From the NCBI GenBank assembly GCA_026416715.1, contig JAOAEQ010000002.1, positions 98,256 to 157,936 of the forward strand: DNA of 59,681 nucleotides, written 5' to 3'. Shown here piece by piece: positions 27,714-37,571 of the stretch (position 1 is its first letter; the number at the start of each line of letters is the position of its first letter). A program made the translations under genes and the position numbers. Origin of the DNA: a bacterium. GTDB lineage: Bacteria; UBP4; UBA4092; JAOAEQ01. The notes beneath the pieces are model-generated. The model was not told where the DNA came from. It ran no database searches and saw only the letters and a list, made by a program, of their open reading frames with translations.

Positions 27714-29517
27714 ATTTTTTGATATAAACTTCTTCGATATTATGAAAAATCCCACCGAACGCGGTCGGATGCAGGTTCCCGAATTTATTTCGTACCGCAT
27801 ATAATGCCGCACGGTTAGCGGTATAAATTATCGGGACTTGTTCTGAGATGATAAGCTGGAATTCATCGTAGAGTTGTTTACGTTTATGCTTATCTAATTC
27901 CGACGCTGCAGTATCAAATATCTGGTCAATCCGTTTCTCCCAATCTGTCGCCGGCTGTTTCTGGACTGGATACCATAGATGTAATTGCCCACTGCTATGC
28001 CATACATTTCGACCGCTATGCGGGTCAACTCCACCAGTGAGTCCGAGTAGAACCGCTTCCCAATCGTAGGTCGAATCGAGTTTGGTAACTAACGTATTAA
28101 AATCTATCGGCTGCAACACGACTTTAATTCCTAGTTTTGTTAAATCACGAACAATGATATTTGCGATTTGTTCTCGTTCCTTATTACTTCCAGCGTTGGT
28201 CATTAATGTAAACTCAACGGTATTCCCCTCTTCATCTTCAAGCCAGCCGTCATTATTTTTATCCGAGAACCCCGCTTGCAATAATAACTGTTTTGATTTT
28301 TCTAGGTCGTAAGGATATTTTTTTACATTCGGATTATGGAAGAAAACATCTGCAGCACTTTCCGCTGCATCTTGTGGATATCCCAACCCGTAGAACACAT
28401 TATTAATAATCGTCTGTTTATCAATCGCATGCGCTATTGCTTGACGGAATAACACATTTGAAAACCATTTGCGTTTAACGGGATGTATATACGGCTTTCC
28501 ATTTGGCGATTTTCCCGGATTTTGATTGAAAACGATAAATTCTGTGCCAAAATCGGGTCCGCAGTTATACACGGTAAAATTCCCGGATTTCTCTTTCGGT
28601 TTAAGAATCGAATAATGCTGTGCCCGCATCGGGATAGCATCTATTTCTCCAGACTGGAATTTCAGGAGTTGCGTATCCTGGTCAGGAACGATTATTCGAA
28701 TAACTTTCTGGATATATGGTAACTTTTTACCTTGTTTGTCTTTTTTCCAATAATATGGATTCGGTTCATAAACCAATTTCTGGCTCGGTAAATATTGCTT
28801 GAGAACATATGGTCCAGTTCCCACAATTTCTGATGGTGGAGTATCTAATCCCCAAGCGGAATTAAATTTATCTGCTCCTTTAGCGATTATTGGCTCAAGT
28901 TTATGCTTCGGAAGAATCTCTTGGGTCATTAATCGTGGAAACGGCGCAAACGGCTTCGGTAGGATGAATTTAACCGTATATTCATCAACTTTTTCTATTT
29001 TCGGTAGTTTTCCATCAACCATAAAAATATCCCGGGAACTCGTCGGAATTTTGGGATTATATATAAGCTTCGTAAACGTAAACACCACGTCGTCAGCTGT
29101 AAACGAGACGCCATCAGACCAGCGAACATCTTTCCGAAGATGAAATATCCAGGTTAAACCGTCCGAGCTGATTTCCCAAGATTCCGCAAGGTTTGGTTCA
29201 ACTTCAGTGGTAACCCCATTTTCCCGGGTTAAACCTTCAAACAGAAGCGATAACGCCTGAGTAGTACTAGTTTCTTTAGCGACGATGATATTAAACGATT
29301 TAGGGTCGGAAATAGTTGCAAGCGTTAATACTCCCCCTTGCTGGCCAACAGTAGTAGATTCAGAAATAGTAGGGGTTTTTTTCGAACAGCTGAAAAGGAA
29401 AAGAAAAATTAACAAATAAGAAATCAGAGATAATAAGGTAGTATAAGTTTTTCTCTGACCTCTGCGTTCTAACTTCTGACCACTACCATCTAATTTCTGT
29501 GGGTTCACTTCATCCAT
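27712..29517 (-). CDS. oppA: Oligopeptide ABC transporter substrate-binding lipoprotein (SBP family 5)
   Basis: 601 aa. Hydrophobic signal and lipobox FLFSC lie at about 32-44, then SBP_bac_5 sequence (GGVLTLATISDPKSFN, DGLTWIFHLRKDVRWSDG, VGTGPYVLKQY, HAIDKQ). The 30 residues before the signal core are unusual; their DNA (GTCAGAAGTTAGA...GTCAGAG) looks like intergenic filler, so the true start may be downstream or the extension is recent. The ATG abuts the secG stop (TAAATG). It captures peptides or similar ligands outside the inner membrane. Confidence 0.92.
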   Translation of the reverse strand: MDEVNPQKLDGSGQKLERRGQRKTYTTLLSLISYLLIFLFLFSCSKKTPTISESTTVGQQGGVLTLATISDPKSFNIIVAKETSTTQALSLLFEGLTRENGVTTEVEPNLAESWEISSDGLTWIFHLRKDVRWSDGVSFTADDVVFTFTKLIYNPKIPTSSRDIFMVDGKLPKIEKVDEYTVKFILPKPFAPFPRLMTQEILPKHKLEPIIAKGADKFNSAWGLDTPPSEIVGTGPYVLKQYLPSQKLVYEPNPYYWKKDKQGKKLPYIQKVIRIIVPDQDTQLLKFQSGEIDAIPMRAQHYSILKPKEKSGNFTVYNCGPDFGTEFIVFNQNPGKSPNGKPYIHPVKRKWFSNVLFRQAIAHAIDKQTIINNVFYGLGYPQDAAESAADVFFHNPNVKKYPYDLEKSKQLLLQAGFSDKNNDGWLEDEEGNTVEFTLMTNAGSNKEREQIANIIVRDLTKLGIKVVLQPIDFNTLVTKLDSTYDWEAVLLGLTGGVDPHSGRNVWHSSGQLHLWYPVQKQPATDWEKRIDQIFDTAASELDKHKRKQLYDEFQLIISEQVPIIYTANRAALYAVRNKFGNLHPTAFGGIFHNIEEVYIKK

Positions 29518-29898
29518 TTATTTCGTAGGAGTTGGCGTTACTGGAACGCTCGGCGTTTGAGTTGGTGTCGCTGGCGGAACGTTTACAGGTGCGGGCTGGG
29601 CGGGAACTGCTGGTGCTTGTTGAACTGGAATGTTATCTACGACCGAACTTGTCCGTTGTTTTGAGGCTAGCAGAGATAAACTGAGACAAGTGAACATAAA
29701 GACGATAGCACAACCGGTAGTAAGTTTCTCTAGAAATAGCATCGGCCCTCGCCCACCGAAAAAACTTTCACCACTCCCAACCCCAAACGCACTTGACAAT
29801 CCTGCACCTTTTCCGGATTGCAGTAAAACAATAAGAATTACACCGAAGCATACAAATATATGAATTACTACCAGAGCTATATACAATATAGACCCCAT
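29518..29898 (-). CDS. secG: Preprotein translocase subunit SecG
   Basis: 126 aa with two membrane helices (about 5-27 and 55-77), LLQSGKGAGLSSAFG and SGESFFGGRGP, the SecG hallmarks. The C-terminal 45 residues are a Pro/Val/Thr-rich tail not found in short SecG proteins. It heads the operon with oppA, to which it is directly joined. AAGGAG lies upstream of the ATG. Confidence 0.93.
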   Translation of the reverse strand: MGSILYIALVVIHIFVCFGVILIVLLQSGKGAGLSSAFGVGSGESFFGGRGPMLFLEKLTTGCAIVFMFTCLSLSLLASKQRTSSVVDNIPVQQAPAVPAQPAPVNVPPATPTQTPSVPVTPTPTK

Positions 29899-30030
29899 AA
29901 TTAAATAATTCTCCTTTTCTCGAACGATGAATTGTGTAGGGATAATATATATTCTATCGTAAAATATAGTAAAAACGCAACTGATTTAGCGGGGTATCGT
30001 TTGTTCTCATTTAAAGAAAAAATAGGAATA

Positions 30031-30048
30031 TCAATGCTTTCGCATTGA
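30031..30048 (-). terminator. Hairpin after glnD
   Basis: TCAATGC/GCATTGA arms with a TTTC loop. On the minus strand it is followed by a stretch containing CTATTTTTTC. Modest stem, possible terminator. Confidence 0.35.
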
Positions 30049-30157
30049 AATCCGTTCCATTTCATTAAAAAATAACCAAGCAGAAAACATAGTCAACGAA
30101 ACAGGAAGACACAGGTGTTTAAATCGATGAGAATTGGATCGAACCTCTAACTATTTC

Positions 30158-33076
30158 TTATGATTGCAATGAATCCAATAACCCGAGTTTAATCTGATTG
30201 AGTTGACTCGGATCAGTAATTTTATTTCCGTTGCGGTCGGTAACATAAAAAACGTCTACCGCTCGAGCGCCATACGTAGCAATTCGTGCGGAAGTGATAT
30301 TTAACCCCAATGAAGACATCGTACTGGTTAGCTGGTAGAGTAATCCGAGTCGGTCTTGGGTTCGGATATCAATTACAGTCTGTGTATCTGAAATATCAGG
30401 GTTCAACTCGATTTCAGTTGGGATTCGGAATGTGCGTATCGGTTTCAGCATTTCCTGTCGCCGACGGATAGCAATAATTTTTTCTATATCTTTCTTCCCA
30501 GAAATGACCGCATTCAATTCATCATCAATCTCCTGCCACCAATATTGGTCTTCAGTCCAGCTTGCGCTCCGTTGGTCAATTTGGATTGTATCGAGAACAA
30601 TTCCATCAGCTCGAGTATAAATTTGTGCACTTAAAATATTTAACATTTTCGCTGCTAAAGTACCAGTAATTTTGCTGAACACTCCCGGAGCATCAAAAGT
30701 ACAAATTATGATATCAGTATATCCGAGCTGGAAATTATGTGAAACTGCAGTAACGGATACCGGACTTCCCGCTGGCAATTCCGGCTGAATCAACGCTAAT
30801 TCTTTTCTGGGTAAGCGTAATCCCGCTGGTGAAACCGGTGTAAGTAGTTTTCGAACCAGTTGAATATGTTCAATAATTTTCGCTGGTGCCGTTCCGAGTA
30901 GATATCGAATCGGCATCAACCGGAAATGCTCAGTTATTTCCTCAGTCGTCACGGTGTCCTTATATTGCGTGATTAATTCGGTTTTCAGTTCTTCAATCGC
31001 TTGCTGTTCGTCACTTTCGATAATTTCTTTTCCCTCTAGTTTTGCCAGAGTCCGATGATATAACCCTAGTAATAATGCGGATTTCCAATGGTTCCATACT
31101 TGCGGACCAACCGCACGCATGTCCGCATACGTAATTAAAAATAACAGTTTCAAATGATAGCTATCGCCAACAAGGTTAGCGAACTGACGTAATATGCGAT
31201 CTTCATCAAAATCGCGATGCTGTGCTATATCCGACATCAGAAGATGATGCTGGATGAGAAAATAAATCAAATCTCGTTTCTCGGGCTGAATATGAAGCCG
31301 ATCTAGTATCTGGGGAAGCACCTTCAGGGAGTTCGCAGTATGTTCATTTTCATCAGTGCTAACTTCAGTATTCGTAGTATGCGATTTGCCAATATCGTGG
31401 AGTAATGTTGCAAGAATTAAAACTTCTGATTCATTTAATTCCTGATATATTTGCCGAGCTACCATAACCGCAGATTCAACTGGCTGAGCAACTTTTTGTT
31501 CAGAAGAACGAGCGAATAGATGAATGGGTGAACCATCTCCGAATCGCTGCATTGAAGCATCATTCGGCTTGTGTTTTAATTCCTGCAGATATTCAACCGC
31601 GCGAATACTATGTTCATCCACAGTATACTGATGATGGATATCCTGCCGTACCAAGCACGTTAATGCACCGAATTCTGGGATTATCCGCTCGAGAATACCG
31701 AGTTCATGCATTGTTCGTAACGCATATCCTAAATTACCTTTCCCGCGAAGCATCTGTCGAAATGTTTTAAGTCCGTCTTTTCCTAAAAAAACTTGATGGT
31801 CTATCTCCGCGATTCGCTGACGAAGGATAGTTTTCGTTGCGATACTAATCGGGCAATTTTTCCGTTGAGCTTGATAAAATAGACGGAGCACCAACTGTGG
31901 AGTATTAAGTAATCGGTTCGGTTCAGTCAAACTAATTTCGCCATCAGCAAGTCGTATACCCGGTTCAAGTTCTTGCGGTTTCATGCGGGAACGGGTTGCG
32001 GTACGAAATCGGTTCATTGGGTAAGAACGGTGAATAATTATTTCGGTAAATTCGGCGATATCTCGCGCAAAAAGATAATAATGTCGCATGAATTGTTCTA
32101 CCGCACTGCCTGTTAAATCATCAGTATATCCCATAACCGTAGCAATTTGTTCTTGAAGGTCGAACGTTAGACTATCACGTTTTTTCCCAGTAAGATAATG
32201 GAGATGATTGCGTACCCGCCAGAGAAAATCCACTGCAGTTTCAATTTCTTTTCGTTCTGCTTCGGTAATAATCCCTTGATGTTGTAACTCATCGAAGGAT
32301 TGTATTCCGAACCGTGCTTGAGCGATCCAGATTGCGGTATGGAAATCGCGTAAACCACCACAACTTTCTTTAACATTCGGTTCTTGTTGATATATCGAAT
32401 TTCCATATTCCTGATGTCGATGATACATCGCATCTAGTTTGGCGAAAATATATTCTTCTAATTTTTTTATGGAAAACAGTTGATGGAATAGCTGCCGTTT
32501 TAAACTGGCAAACAAATCGATATTTCCTGCAAGAAACCGTGACTCCATAAATGCGGTTTTTGCAATCACATCTGAAGTAGCATTAGATAAACACTCGTCA
32601 ATAGATTTTAAACTATGTCCCAGTTGAAAACCTACGTCCCAGAGATAATATAAGATACCACGAGCGATTTTTTGTGTTCTTTCTGGGATAGCTACTGGAA
32701 CGGATTCAGTTGATTTTACATTGGATTTTGGTATTGCATATAAAAATAATAAGTCAATATCTGAACAAGGATTCATTTCGCCACGTCCATATCCGCCAGT
32801 AGCAAGTACTGCACAGTCGGATACTTGTCCATCAATACCCAATTCATCTTTGACTACGAGTTCGAACACCGCAAGAATAACTTCATCAATCAGCGCAGTG
32901 GTAGCCGTAACGATATCTTTCCCGGTAGCTTTGGCGAGATGCCATTGATAGATCCGTGCTTTTTCGCCTTTAATATATTCTTTAATTGCGAGCGTATATG
33001 CGCGTTTCCGTTCTATCGGGTCAACTATATTCACGATGTCCATGTTTTGTAATAACTGCATTAATTTGGGTTTCAT
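30158..33076 (-). CDS. glnD: [Protein-PII] uridylyltransferase / uridylyl-removing enzyme
   Basis: 972 aa with the full GlnD layout: nucleotidyltransferase GGYGRGEMNPCSDIDLLFLY (about 92-111), a helical PII-UTase region, HD domain (LLHDIGKSHTT, about 560) and two C-terminal ACT domains (TFDAPGVFSKITGTLA and TQDRLGLLYQLTSTMS). It uridylylates PII at low glutamine and reverses it at high glutamine. With glnA Tyr399 and the sigma-54 site it implies the enteric-type nitrogen cascade; glnB and glnE are not in the window. Confidence 0.95.
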   Translation of the reverse strand: MKPKLMQLLQNMDIVNIVDPIERKRAYTLAIKEYIKGEKARIYQWHLAKATGKDIVTATTALIDEVILAVFELVVKDELGIDGQVSDCAVLATGGYGRGEMNPCSDIDLLFLYAIPKSNVKSTESVPVAIPERTQKIARGILYYLWDVGFQLGHSLKSIDECLSNATSDVIAKTAFMESRFLAGNIDLFASLKRQLFHQLFSIKKLEEYIFAKLDAMYHRHQEYGNSIYQQEPNVKESCGGLRDFHTAIWIAQARFGIQSFDELQHQGIITEAERKEIETAVDFLWRVRNHLHYLTGKKRDSLTFDLQEQIATVMGYTDDLTGSAVEQFMRHYYLFARDIAEFTEIIIHRSYPMNRFRTATRSRMKPQELEPGIRLADGEISLTEPNRLLNTPQLVLRLFYQAQRKNCPISIATKTILRQRIAEIDHQVFLGKDGLKTFRQMLRGKGNLGYALRTMHELGILERIIPEFGALTCLVRQDIHHQYTVDEHSIRAVEYLQELKHKPNDASMQRFGDGSPIHLFARSSEQKVAQPVESAVMVARQIYQELNESEVLILATLLHDIGKSHTTNTEVSTDENEHTANSLKVLPQILDRLHIQPEKRDLIYFLIQHHLLMSDIAQHRDFDEDRILRQFANLVGDSYHLKLLFLITYADMRAVGPQVWNHWKSALLLGLYHRTLAKLEGKEIIESDEQQAIEELKTELITQYKDTVTTEEITEHFRLMPIRYLLGTAPAKIIEHIQLVRKLLTPVSPAGLRLPRKELALIQPELPAGSPVSVTAVSHNFQLGYTDIIICTFDAPGVFSKITGTLAAKMLNILSAQIYTRADGIVLDTIQIDQRSASWTEDQYWWQEIDDELNAVISGKKDIEKIIAIRRRQEMLKPIRTFRIPTEIELNPDISDTQTVIDIRTQDRLGLLYQLTSTMSSLGLNITSARIATYGARAVDVFYVTDRNGNKITDPSQLNQIKLGLLDSLQS

Positions 33077-33429
33077 AAAATCTAAATCCTTTTAAAATAT
33101 AACAAAAATGAAATCAATGTAGTCAAAGTATTATAGTAATAATAGCATATTTTAATTTTGTTGAGGTATAAGCCGATGTAGGTACAATCTTTTAACCGAA
33201 TGGTTCTAATGTCATCTTACTATACACTAACGGAGTATATAATTGACTAGAAAAATAAAAGTCGAGGTTAATTAAGAACAAATACTGGCGGGTACGGTCA
33301 AATTGGCACACAATGATCTTGTTTTTATTCTGCCAATAGGTTTTTCAGCATTATTCTGAGATATTTTTCAAAATATGGTATAATGTATTCCGTAAAGAAT
33401 GATATGAATTAACGGAAAAGGATGTATTT
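33077..33429. other. Divergent region glnD / lipoprotein
   Basis: 353 bp. It contains an inverted repeat ATTGGCA (33302-33308)/TGCCAAT (33331-33337) and an extended -10 promoter at 33376-33384. Otherwise AT-rich with no open frame. Confidence 0.5.
33376..33384 (+). promoter_or_regulatory. Extended -10 promoter for lipoprotein gene
   Basis: TGGTATAAT (TGnTATAAT) 46 nt before the ATG at 33430. The -35 hexamer is poor, as allowed for extended -10 promoters. Confidence 0.5.
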
Positions 33430-33984
33430 ATGAAAACAAAATTAAATATTATGCTTATGGTTATAGTCAGCGGTATTATTCTAACCGTTGGTTTTACTGG
33501 ATGCGGCACAACCATGTATGTGAAACCTAAAAAAAGTTCGGCTGAACAACTGCCTTTTGATATTCGAGTTATCCAGGCGAATGAAAAACAGGCGCAGGAT
33601 TATTATCGGAGTAAAAAAACCAGTTATACTGGAGAAGCGAACACTCACGGTCTACCTGCCAGTATGGTTGTCCTTACTACTGACCAAAAAAAATTAGTTC
33701 AATTACTGGGATTCCCAGAGTATCAACGGCAATTTCCTAACCGATATGGAAAATCAGTTACTGAATGGATTTATCTGAAGCAGGATTATTTAGTCCAGTT
33801 TATTAACGGGAACATTGTTTATCTTGGTCCAGTAGATGATAAAGAAAAAACCCTGATTGCTTTAGGGTCTCCGGACGAAATTGAAACGCTCGATTTTGCA
33901 GGTATCCGAAAAGAAATATTTCGGTATAAATCCCGATTTGACCTACGCGTGTTTCATAACGATATGCTCGTAAATGAACGATAA
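33430..33984 (+). CDS. Hypothetical lipoprotein
   Basis: 184 aa with signal peptide and lipobox VGFTGC (Cys about 26). The mature part includes LVQLLGFPEYQRQFPNRYGKSVTEWIYLKQDYLVQFINGNIVYLG, reminiscent of SmpA/BamE-like small lipoproteins in which a short sheet carries a GxP...Y pattern, but the match is too weak to name. AAAAGGA precedes the ATG. Followed 49 nt later by a TPR lipoprotein, probably one operon. Confidence 0.7.
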   Translation: MKTKLNIMLMVIVSGIILTVGFTGCGTTMYVKPKKSSAEQLPFDIRVIQANEKQAQDYYRSKKTSYTGEANTHGLPASMVVLTTDQKKLVQLLGFPEYQRQFPNRYGKSVTEWIYLKQDYLVQFINGNIVYLGPVDDKEKTLIALGSPDEIETLDFAGIRKEIFRYKSRFDLRVFHNDMLVNER

Positions 33985-34033
33985 TACATCACGCACTAGC
34001 CATTATGAGTCATAAGAGGAGTGATAAAGACTA

Positions 34034-34396
34034 ATGCGGATAAGTAAAACAATACTGATATGGTTAACGATTTTAGTTGGAACTTTTGGATGTAACAAGG
34101 TATATTATCGGGTAAAACGGAATATTCAACCAGATAATGTCTCCCAAGCGTTAGCGCACTATGAACAAGGATTAACCTTTGAACGAAACGGAGATACCGA
34201 GTTAGCAATTAAAGAATATACTAAAGCTAATGAACTTTCTCCACGACCTGCTGCGTATTATCGGCTTGGCTTAATCTATGCGGCAAAAGCGGAGTACTCG
34301 AGGGCAATCGCTCAGTTCGAAAAAGCACTTGAACTTGTTCCTACCTATTTCGCTGCTCAACAAGAACTTAATCGCATTAAAAGTTTATCTCGTTAA
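34034..34396 (+). CDS. TPR-repeat lipoprotein
   Basis: 120 aa with lipobox VGTFGC (Cys about 20) and two tetratricopeptide repeats (about 38-71 ALAHYEQGLTFERNGDTELAI and 72-105 AAYYRLGLIYAAKAEYSRAI). AGAGGAG upstream. Such small envelope TPR lipoproteins act as scaffolds; the partner is unknown. Confidence 0.75.
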   Translation: MRISKTILIWLTILVGTFGCNKVYYRVKRNIQPDNVSQALAHYEQGLTFERNGDTELAIKEYTKANELSPRPAAYYRLGLIYAAKAEYSRAIAQFEKALELVPTYFAAQQELNRIKSLSR

Positions 34397-34542
34397 ATTT
34401 ACTCGTCGAAAATGTATATAGGCTTAATCATTGAACCTGAATTCGAGGTTTAATGAATCAATTACCTACGATAAATATCATACTGAAATTATGCCTGAGA
34501 ACACGGTCTGAATAGATTTTTCACTTTTCTAGTTGGCTAGAA

Positions 34543-35637
34543 TTAACTATAACTATTGCGATAAATGCGATAGAGCGACCAGAGCAAGAACGTTAATGGT
34601 ACTACCATGGCACTAAAAAATGGATAAATCACACCCGCGCGACCGAGATGACGCATCAATAATAAACTTAAATAATAGCCTATGGCTAACAAAATCGCTA
34701 TAGCGAACCGTTTCGTTGCAGTCTTGGGCGCGAGAATAGTTCCATACGCTATTCCCAGCAGAGCGAGAATAATCGGAGAAATGAAATTGGTATATTTAAG
34801 GTAAAAATCTACGAGATAATCATTAGCATTTAATCCGCTTGCGCGAATAAATTCAACATATTGTTTTAACTGCTGGGTGTTAAATTCTGAAGGATGGAAT
34901 GCGAATTGTTTGAGGTCGGTCGGTTGAAATGGAAATTCTATTGGAAAATTATTTACCACCGTTTCTCCGATTAAATCACCGGATTCATTAAACTGACGAA
35001 GTGAACCGGTTGTAACAAACCATTTCTGTTCTGCCTGATTCCAAAGTAAATCGTTTGCGTCTAGCCGGTCGGTTATTCTTGTTTCATCAGCGGAAAGTTT
35101 AATCCAGGTCACTTGCAATAACCGGGTTCCGGTTCGATGAATTAATCCTATACTCAATAGCGAATGCGGTTCACATCGAATCCACAACTGTTCTTTCCTG
35201 AGGTAAGGAACCGGTGGTTTTCGTTCCATTAGTTCGGTCTTGATAAATTTCGATTGCTGAAATGTATATGGACAGATATTTTCATCAATATACCAAGTAA
35301 CCGCCGCAATCCCGCAAATCAATACCATTACGAACACCAACAGACGCGGTAATCCGATTCCGCTTGCTTGCATAGCAAGCAACTCTTGATGTCGATTCAG
35401 TCCGATTAATGCGAGCAATATAGCTAATAAAACTACCATGGGAATAACCTGAACGAAAACAGTTGGAACTGAATAAAGCAGATATAAGAACATGACCTTA
35501 AACGGAACTCGATTGGCAATAATAGTATCAAGCTCTTCAACAAAAGGAATAACCAGCACGATACATAAGCAGATGGAAAGTGCGAGAAAGAAGAATCCAA
35601 GGAAAAACCGAAGAATATATCGATCAAGAATAGACAT
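34543..35637 (-). CDS. LptF/LptG-family LPS export permease
   Basis: 364 aa with the YjgP/YjgQ pattern: MSILDRYILRFFLGFF opening, three membrane helices, a periplasmic jellyroll (about 125-265, LWIRCEPHSLL...) and three C-terminal helices with LAIGYYLSLLLMRHLGR. It forms the inner-membrane part of the LPS transport machine. Only one of the usual two subunits lies here. It follows cdsA in the same direction after a spacer with a 12-bp inverted repeat. Confidence 0.85.
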   Translation of the reverse strand: MSILDRYILRFFLGFFFLALSICLCIVLVIPFVEELDTIIANRVPFKVMFLYLLYSVPTVFVQVIPMVVLLAILLALIGLNRHQELLAMQASGIGLPRLLVFVMVLICGIAAVTWYIDENICPYTFQQSKFIKTELMERKPPVPYLRKEQLWIRCEPHSLLSIGLIHRTGTRLLQVTWIKLSADETRITDRLDANDLLWNQAEQKWFVTTGSLRQFNESGDLIGETVVNNFPIEFPFQPTDLKQFAFHPSEFNTQQLKQYVEFIRASGLNANDYLVDFYLKYTNFISPIILALLGIAYGTILAPKTATKRFAIAILLAIGYYLSLLLMRHLGRAGVIYPFFSAMVVPLTFLLWSLYRIYRNSYS

Positions 35638-35660
35638 GAACTGAACTCAAATGTTACATT

Positions 35661-35750
35661 CGAATATCGAAATAAAGCATATATTGTTTTCGTTCTTCCG
35701 TTTTTTGTATTGTTTATTGTTTATGTTATGATTTTGATTTTCGATATTCG
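35661..35750. repeat. Inverted repeat in the cdsA-lptFG spacer
   Basis: Perfect 12-bp arms CGAATATCGAAA (35661-35672) and TTTCGATATTCG (35739-35750) around a T-rich loop. Confidence 0.5.
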
Positions 35751-35759
35751 GATTTATAG

Positions 35760-36620
35760 TTAATAATATATTTTAAGAATTAGGTATAAAACCGGGATAG
35801 TAAAGAGAAGACTATCAATAATATCAAGCATACCACCGTGTCCGGTGTAAGTGTTGCCCGAATCTTTAACTCCAACTTCTCGTTTTAGCACGGATTCCGC
35901 TAAGTCCCCTAGTTGCGCAGTGAGAGCTATTCCTGCAGCATAAAGCAACATTAATACCGAAGGGAATAAATAACTCGTAAAATATCGGGTTATAATCCAC
36001 TGCACTACCCAACCAGCAAGGATTCCGAAACCAAGCCCACCTAAACAACCTTCGATTGTCTTATTGGGACTTATCGTTGGACAAAGTTTATGCTTTCCGA
36101 ATACACTCCCGATAGCATACGCCCCTGTATCACACATCCAGGTTATAGCAATCAGCCATAGTAAATAAAATCCGCCTCGGGGAATTTGCCAGATATATAG
36201 CATTAATCCTAACGGAAGAGCAATATAGAGTACACCGATAACCGTCGTTGAAATCCGTAGTATCGAATGATTATTATCTGGATTAAGGCGAATCAGCGCT
36301 AATAAAAAACTCCCGAGAATAAGCACAACTATTAATTGTACTGGCGTAGCAAATCTCAGCCATATCGGCCCATTAAGACAGAACAGTAAAACCATTAACG
36401 TCCCGAATTTTCGAAAGGGCATTATTCCTTTTCTGGCAACGAGATTATAAAATTCATTTATTCCCCAGAGTGCTACCATAGTCACTATTCCAGTTAACCA
36501 CCAAATCTGATTGGACAATAGACAAAACACCAGGATTGGAATAAAGATAACTCCGGTAACAATTCGACGTATCGGCTGGTGGTTGAGTATCACTCGGGCA
36601 GAATCCCCCCTGATATGCAT
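35760..36620 (-). CDS. cdsA: Phosphatidate cytidylyltransferase
   Basis: About 286 aa, eight or so membrane helices, with CdsA signature SVLKREVGVKDSGN...GHGGMLDIIDS near the C-terminus. The usual LDRxD reads LDIID, so the Arg is replaced by Ile. ATG at 36620 lies 7 nt after the uppS stop; a GTG at 36593 preceded by AGGGGGGA is an alternative start. Makes CDP-diacylglycerol for phospholipid synthesis. Position after uppS is the conserved bacterial order. Confidence 0.92.
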   Translation of the reverse strand: MHIRGDSARVILNHQPIRRIVTGVIFIPILVFCLLSNQIWWLTGIVTMVALWGINEFYNLVARKGIMPFRKFGTLMVLLFCLNGPIWLRFATPVQLIVVLILGSFLLALIRLNPDNNHSILRISTTVIGVLYIALPLGLMLYIWQIPRGGFYLLWLIAITWMCDTGAYAIGSVFGKHKLCPTISPNKTIEGCLGGLGFGILAGWVVQWIITRYFTSYLFPSVLMLLYAAGIALTAQLGDLAESVLKREVGVKDSGNTYTGHGGMLDIIDSLLFTIPVLYLILKIYY

Positions 36621-36627
36621 GATTTCA

Positions 36628-37404
36628 TTACAAATCGCTCGATTGCGACACCTGTCCAAAACGTCGTTCCCGACGTTGAAAGTCTAAAATTGCCTGATAT
36701 AAATGTTCCCGGCGAAAATCTGGCCAGAGCACTTCCGTATACCATAATTCAGTATATGCCATTTCCCAGAGCAGAAAATTACTGATACGCAATTCACCGC
36801 TGGTTCGAATACATAAATCTGGATCAGGCAATTCTGGAGCATAGAGATATTTTCCAAACACTTGTTCATTTACTTCAGCTGGGTGAATCTTTTGGTTCTG
36901 AATATCGATAACAAGTTTTTTTATTGCATCAATTATTTCTGCGCGACCACTATAATTAAACGCTAGATTGAGGATTAATTTACTATTATGTTGCGTTTTA
37001 TTCTGGGCGATTTCCATCGCTTTTAACACAAAATCCGGTACTCGTTCAGTTCGACCGGTAATCAGCAGCCGCACGCCATTTTGATTCATTTCTTCGATTT
37101 CATCGTAGAGAAATTGTTCCATTAACCGCATTAGAAATCGTATTTCTGTTGTTGGCCGTTTCCAATTCTCTATAGAAAAAGTATATAGAGTTATTACTCC
37201 GATACCGAGCTCGCAACCTGCTTCTACAACTTCGCGAACAGATTTTATTCCCGCCCGATGTCCTTCAATGCGCGGTAGATGCCGTTGGGTCGCCCAGCGT
37301 CCGTTTCCATCCATAATAATCGCTATATGCTTAGGCAATCGGGTTTTATCTATTTCGGCAAGTAAAGTCGAAGGCGAATGATTGGATACGCTTGCATTAG
37401 TCAT
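36628..37404 (-). CDS. uppS: Isoprenyl (undecaprenyl) diphosphate synthase
   Basis: 258 aa with IAIIMDGNGRWA (about 27-38), RIEGHRAG, TLYTFSIENWKRP, LNLAFNYSGRAEI and DLCIRTSGELRISNFLLWEMAYTELW, all canonical cis-prenyltransferase blocks. Produces the lipid carrier for peptidoglycan and O-antigen. The N-terminal 25 residues are variable. Confidence 0.96.
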   Translation of the reverse strand: MTNASVSNHSPSTLLAEIDKTRLPKHIAIIMDGNGRWATQRHLPRIEGHRAGIKSVREVVEAGCELGIGVITLYTFSIENWKRPTTEIRFLMRLMEQFLYDEIEEMNQNGVRLLITGRTERVPDFVLKAMEIAQNKTQHNSKLILNLAFNYSGRAEIIDAIKKLVIDIQNQKIHPAEVNEQVFGKYLYAPELPDPDLCIRTSGELRISNFLLWEMAYTELWYTEVLWPDFRREHLYQAILDFQRRERRFGQVSQSSDL

Positions 37405-37459
37405 AGAACAATGCGGTTCTCGTAAAGCGCGGCAAGAATGCGCAAAGAACGCACAGCTA

Positions 37460-37529
37460 CTAAAATCCCAATATTAAATAATCGATAAAAAGCTTAGACA
37501 AGAAAACATTATTTTTATTGGAATTTTAG
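37460..37529. repeat. Inverted repeat in the frr-uppS spacer
   Basis: 13-bp arms CTAAAATCCCAAT (37460-37472) and ATTGGAATTTTAG (37517-37529), one mismatch. Confidence 0.4.
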
Positions 37530-37571
37530 ATTTTTTCTTGATATTTGGATTTGGAATTTTGTATTTTCTAC

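Noticed and set aside
33302-33318. Sigma-54-like TTGGCAC before the lipoprotein gene
   Set aside because: No GC doublet at the required 10-nt spacing; an extended -10 promoter lies closer.
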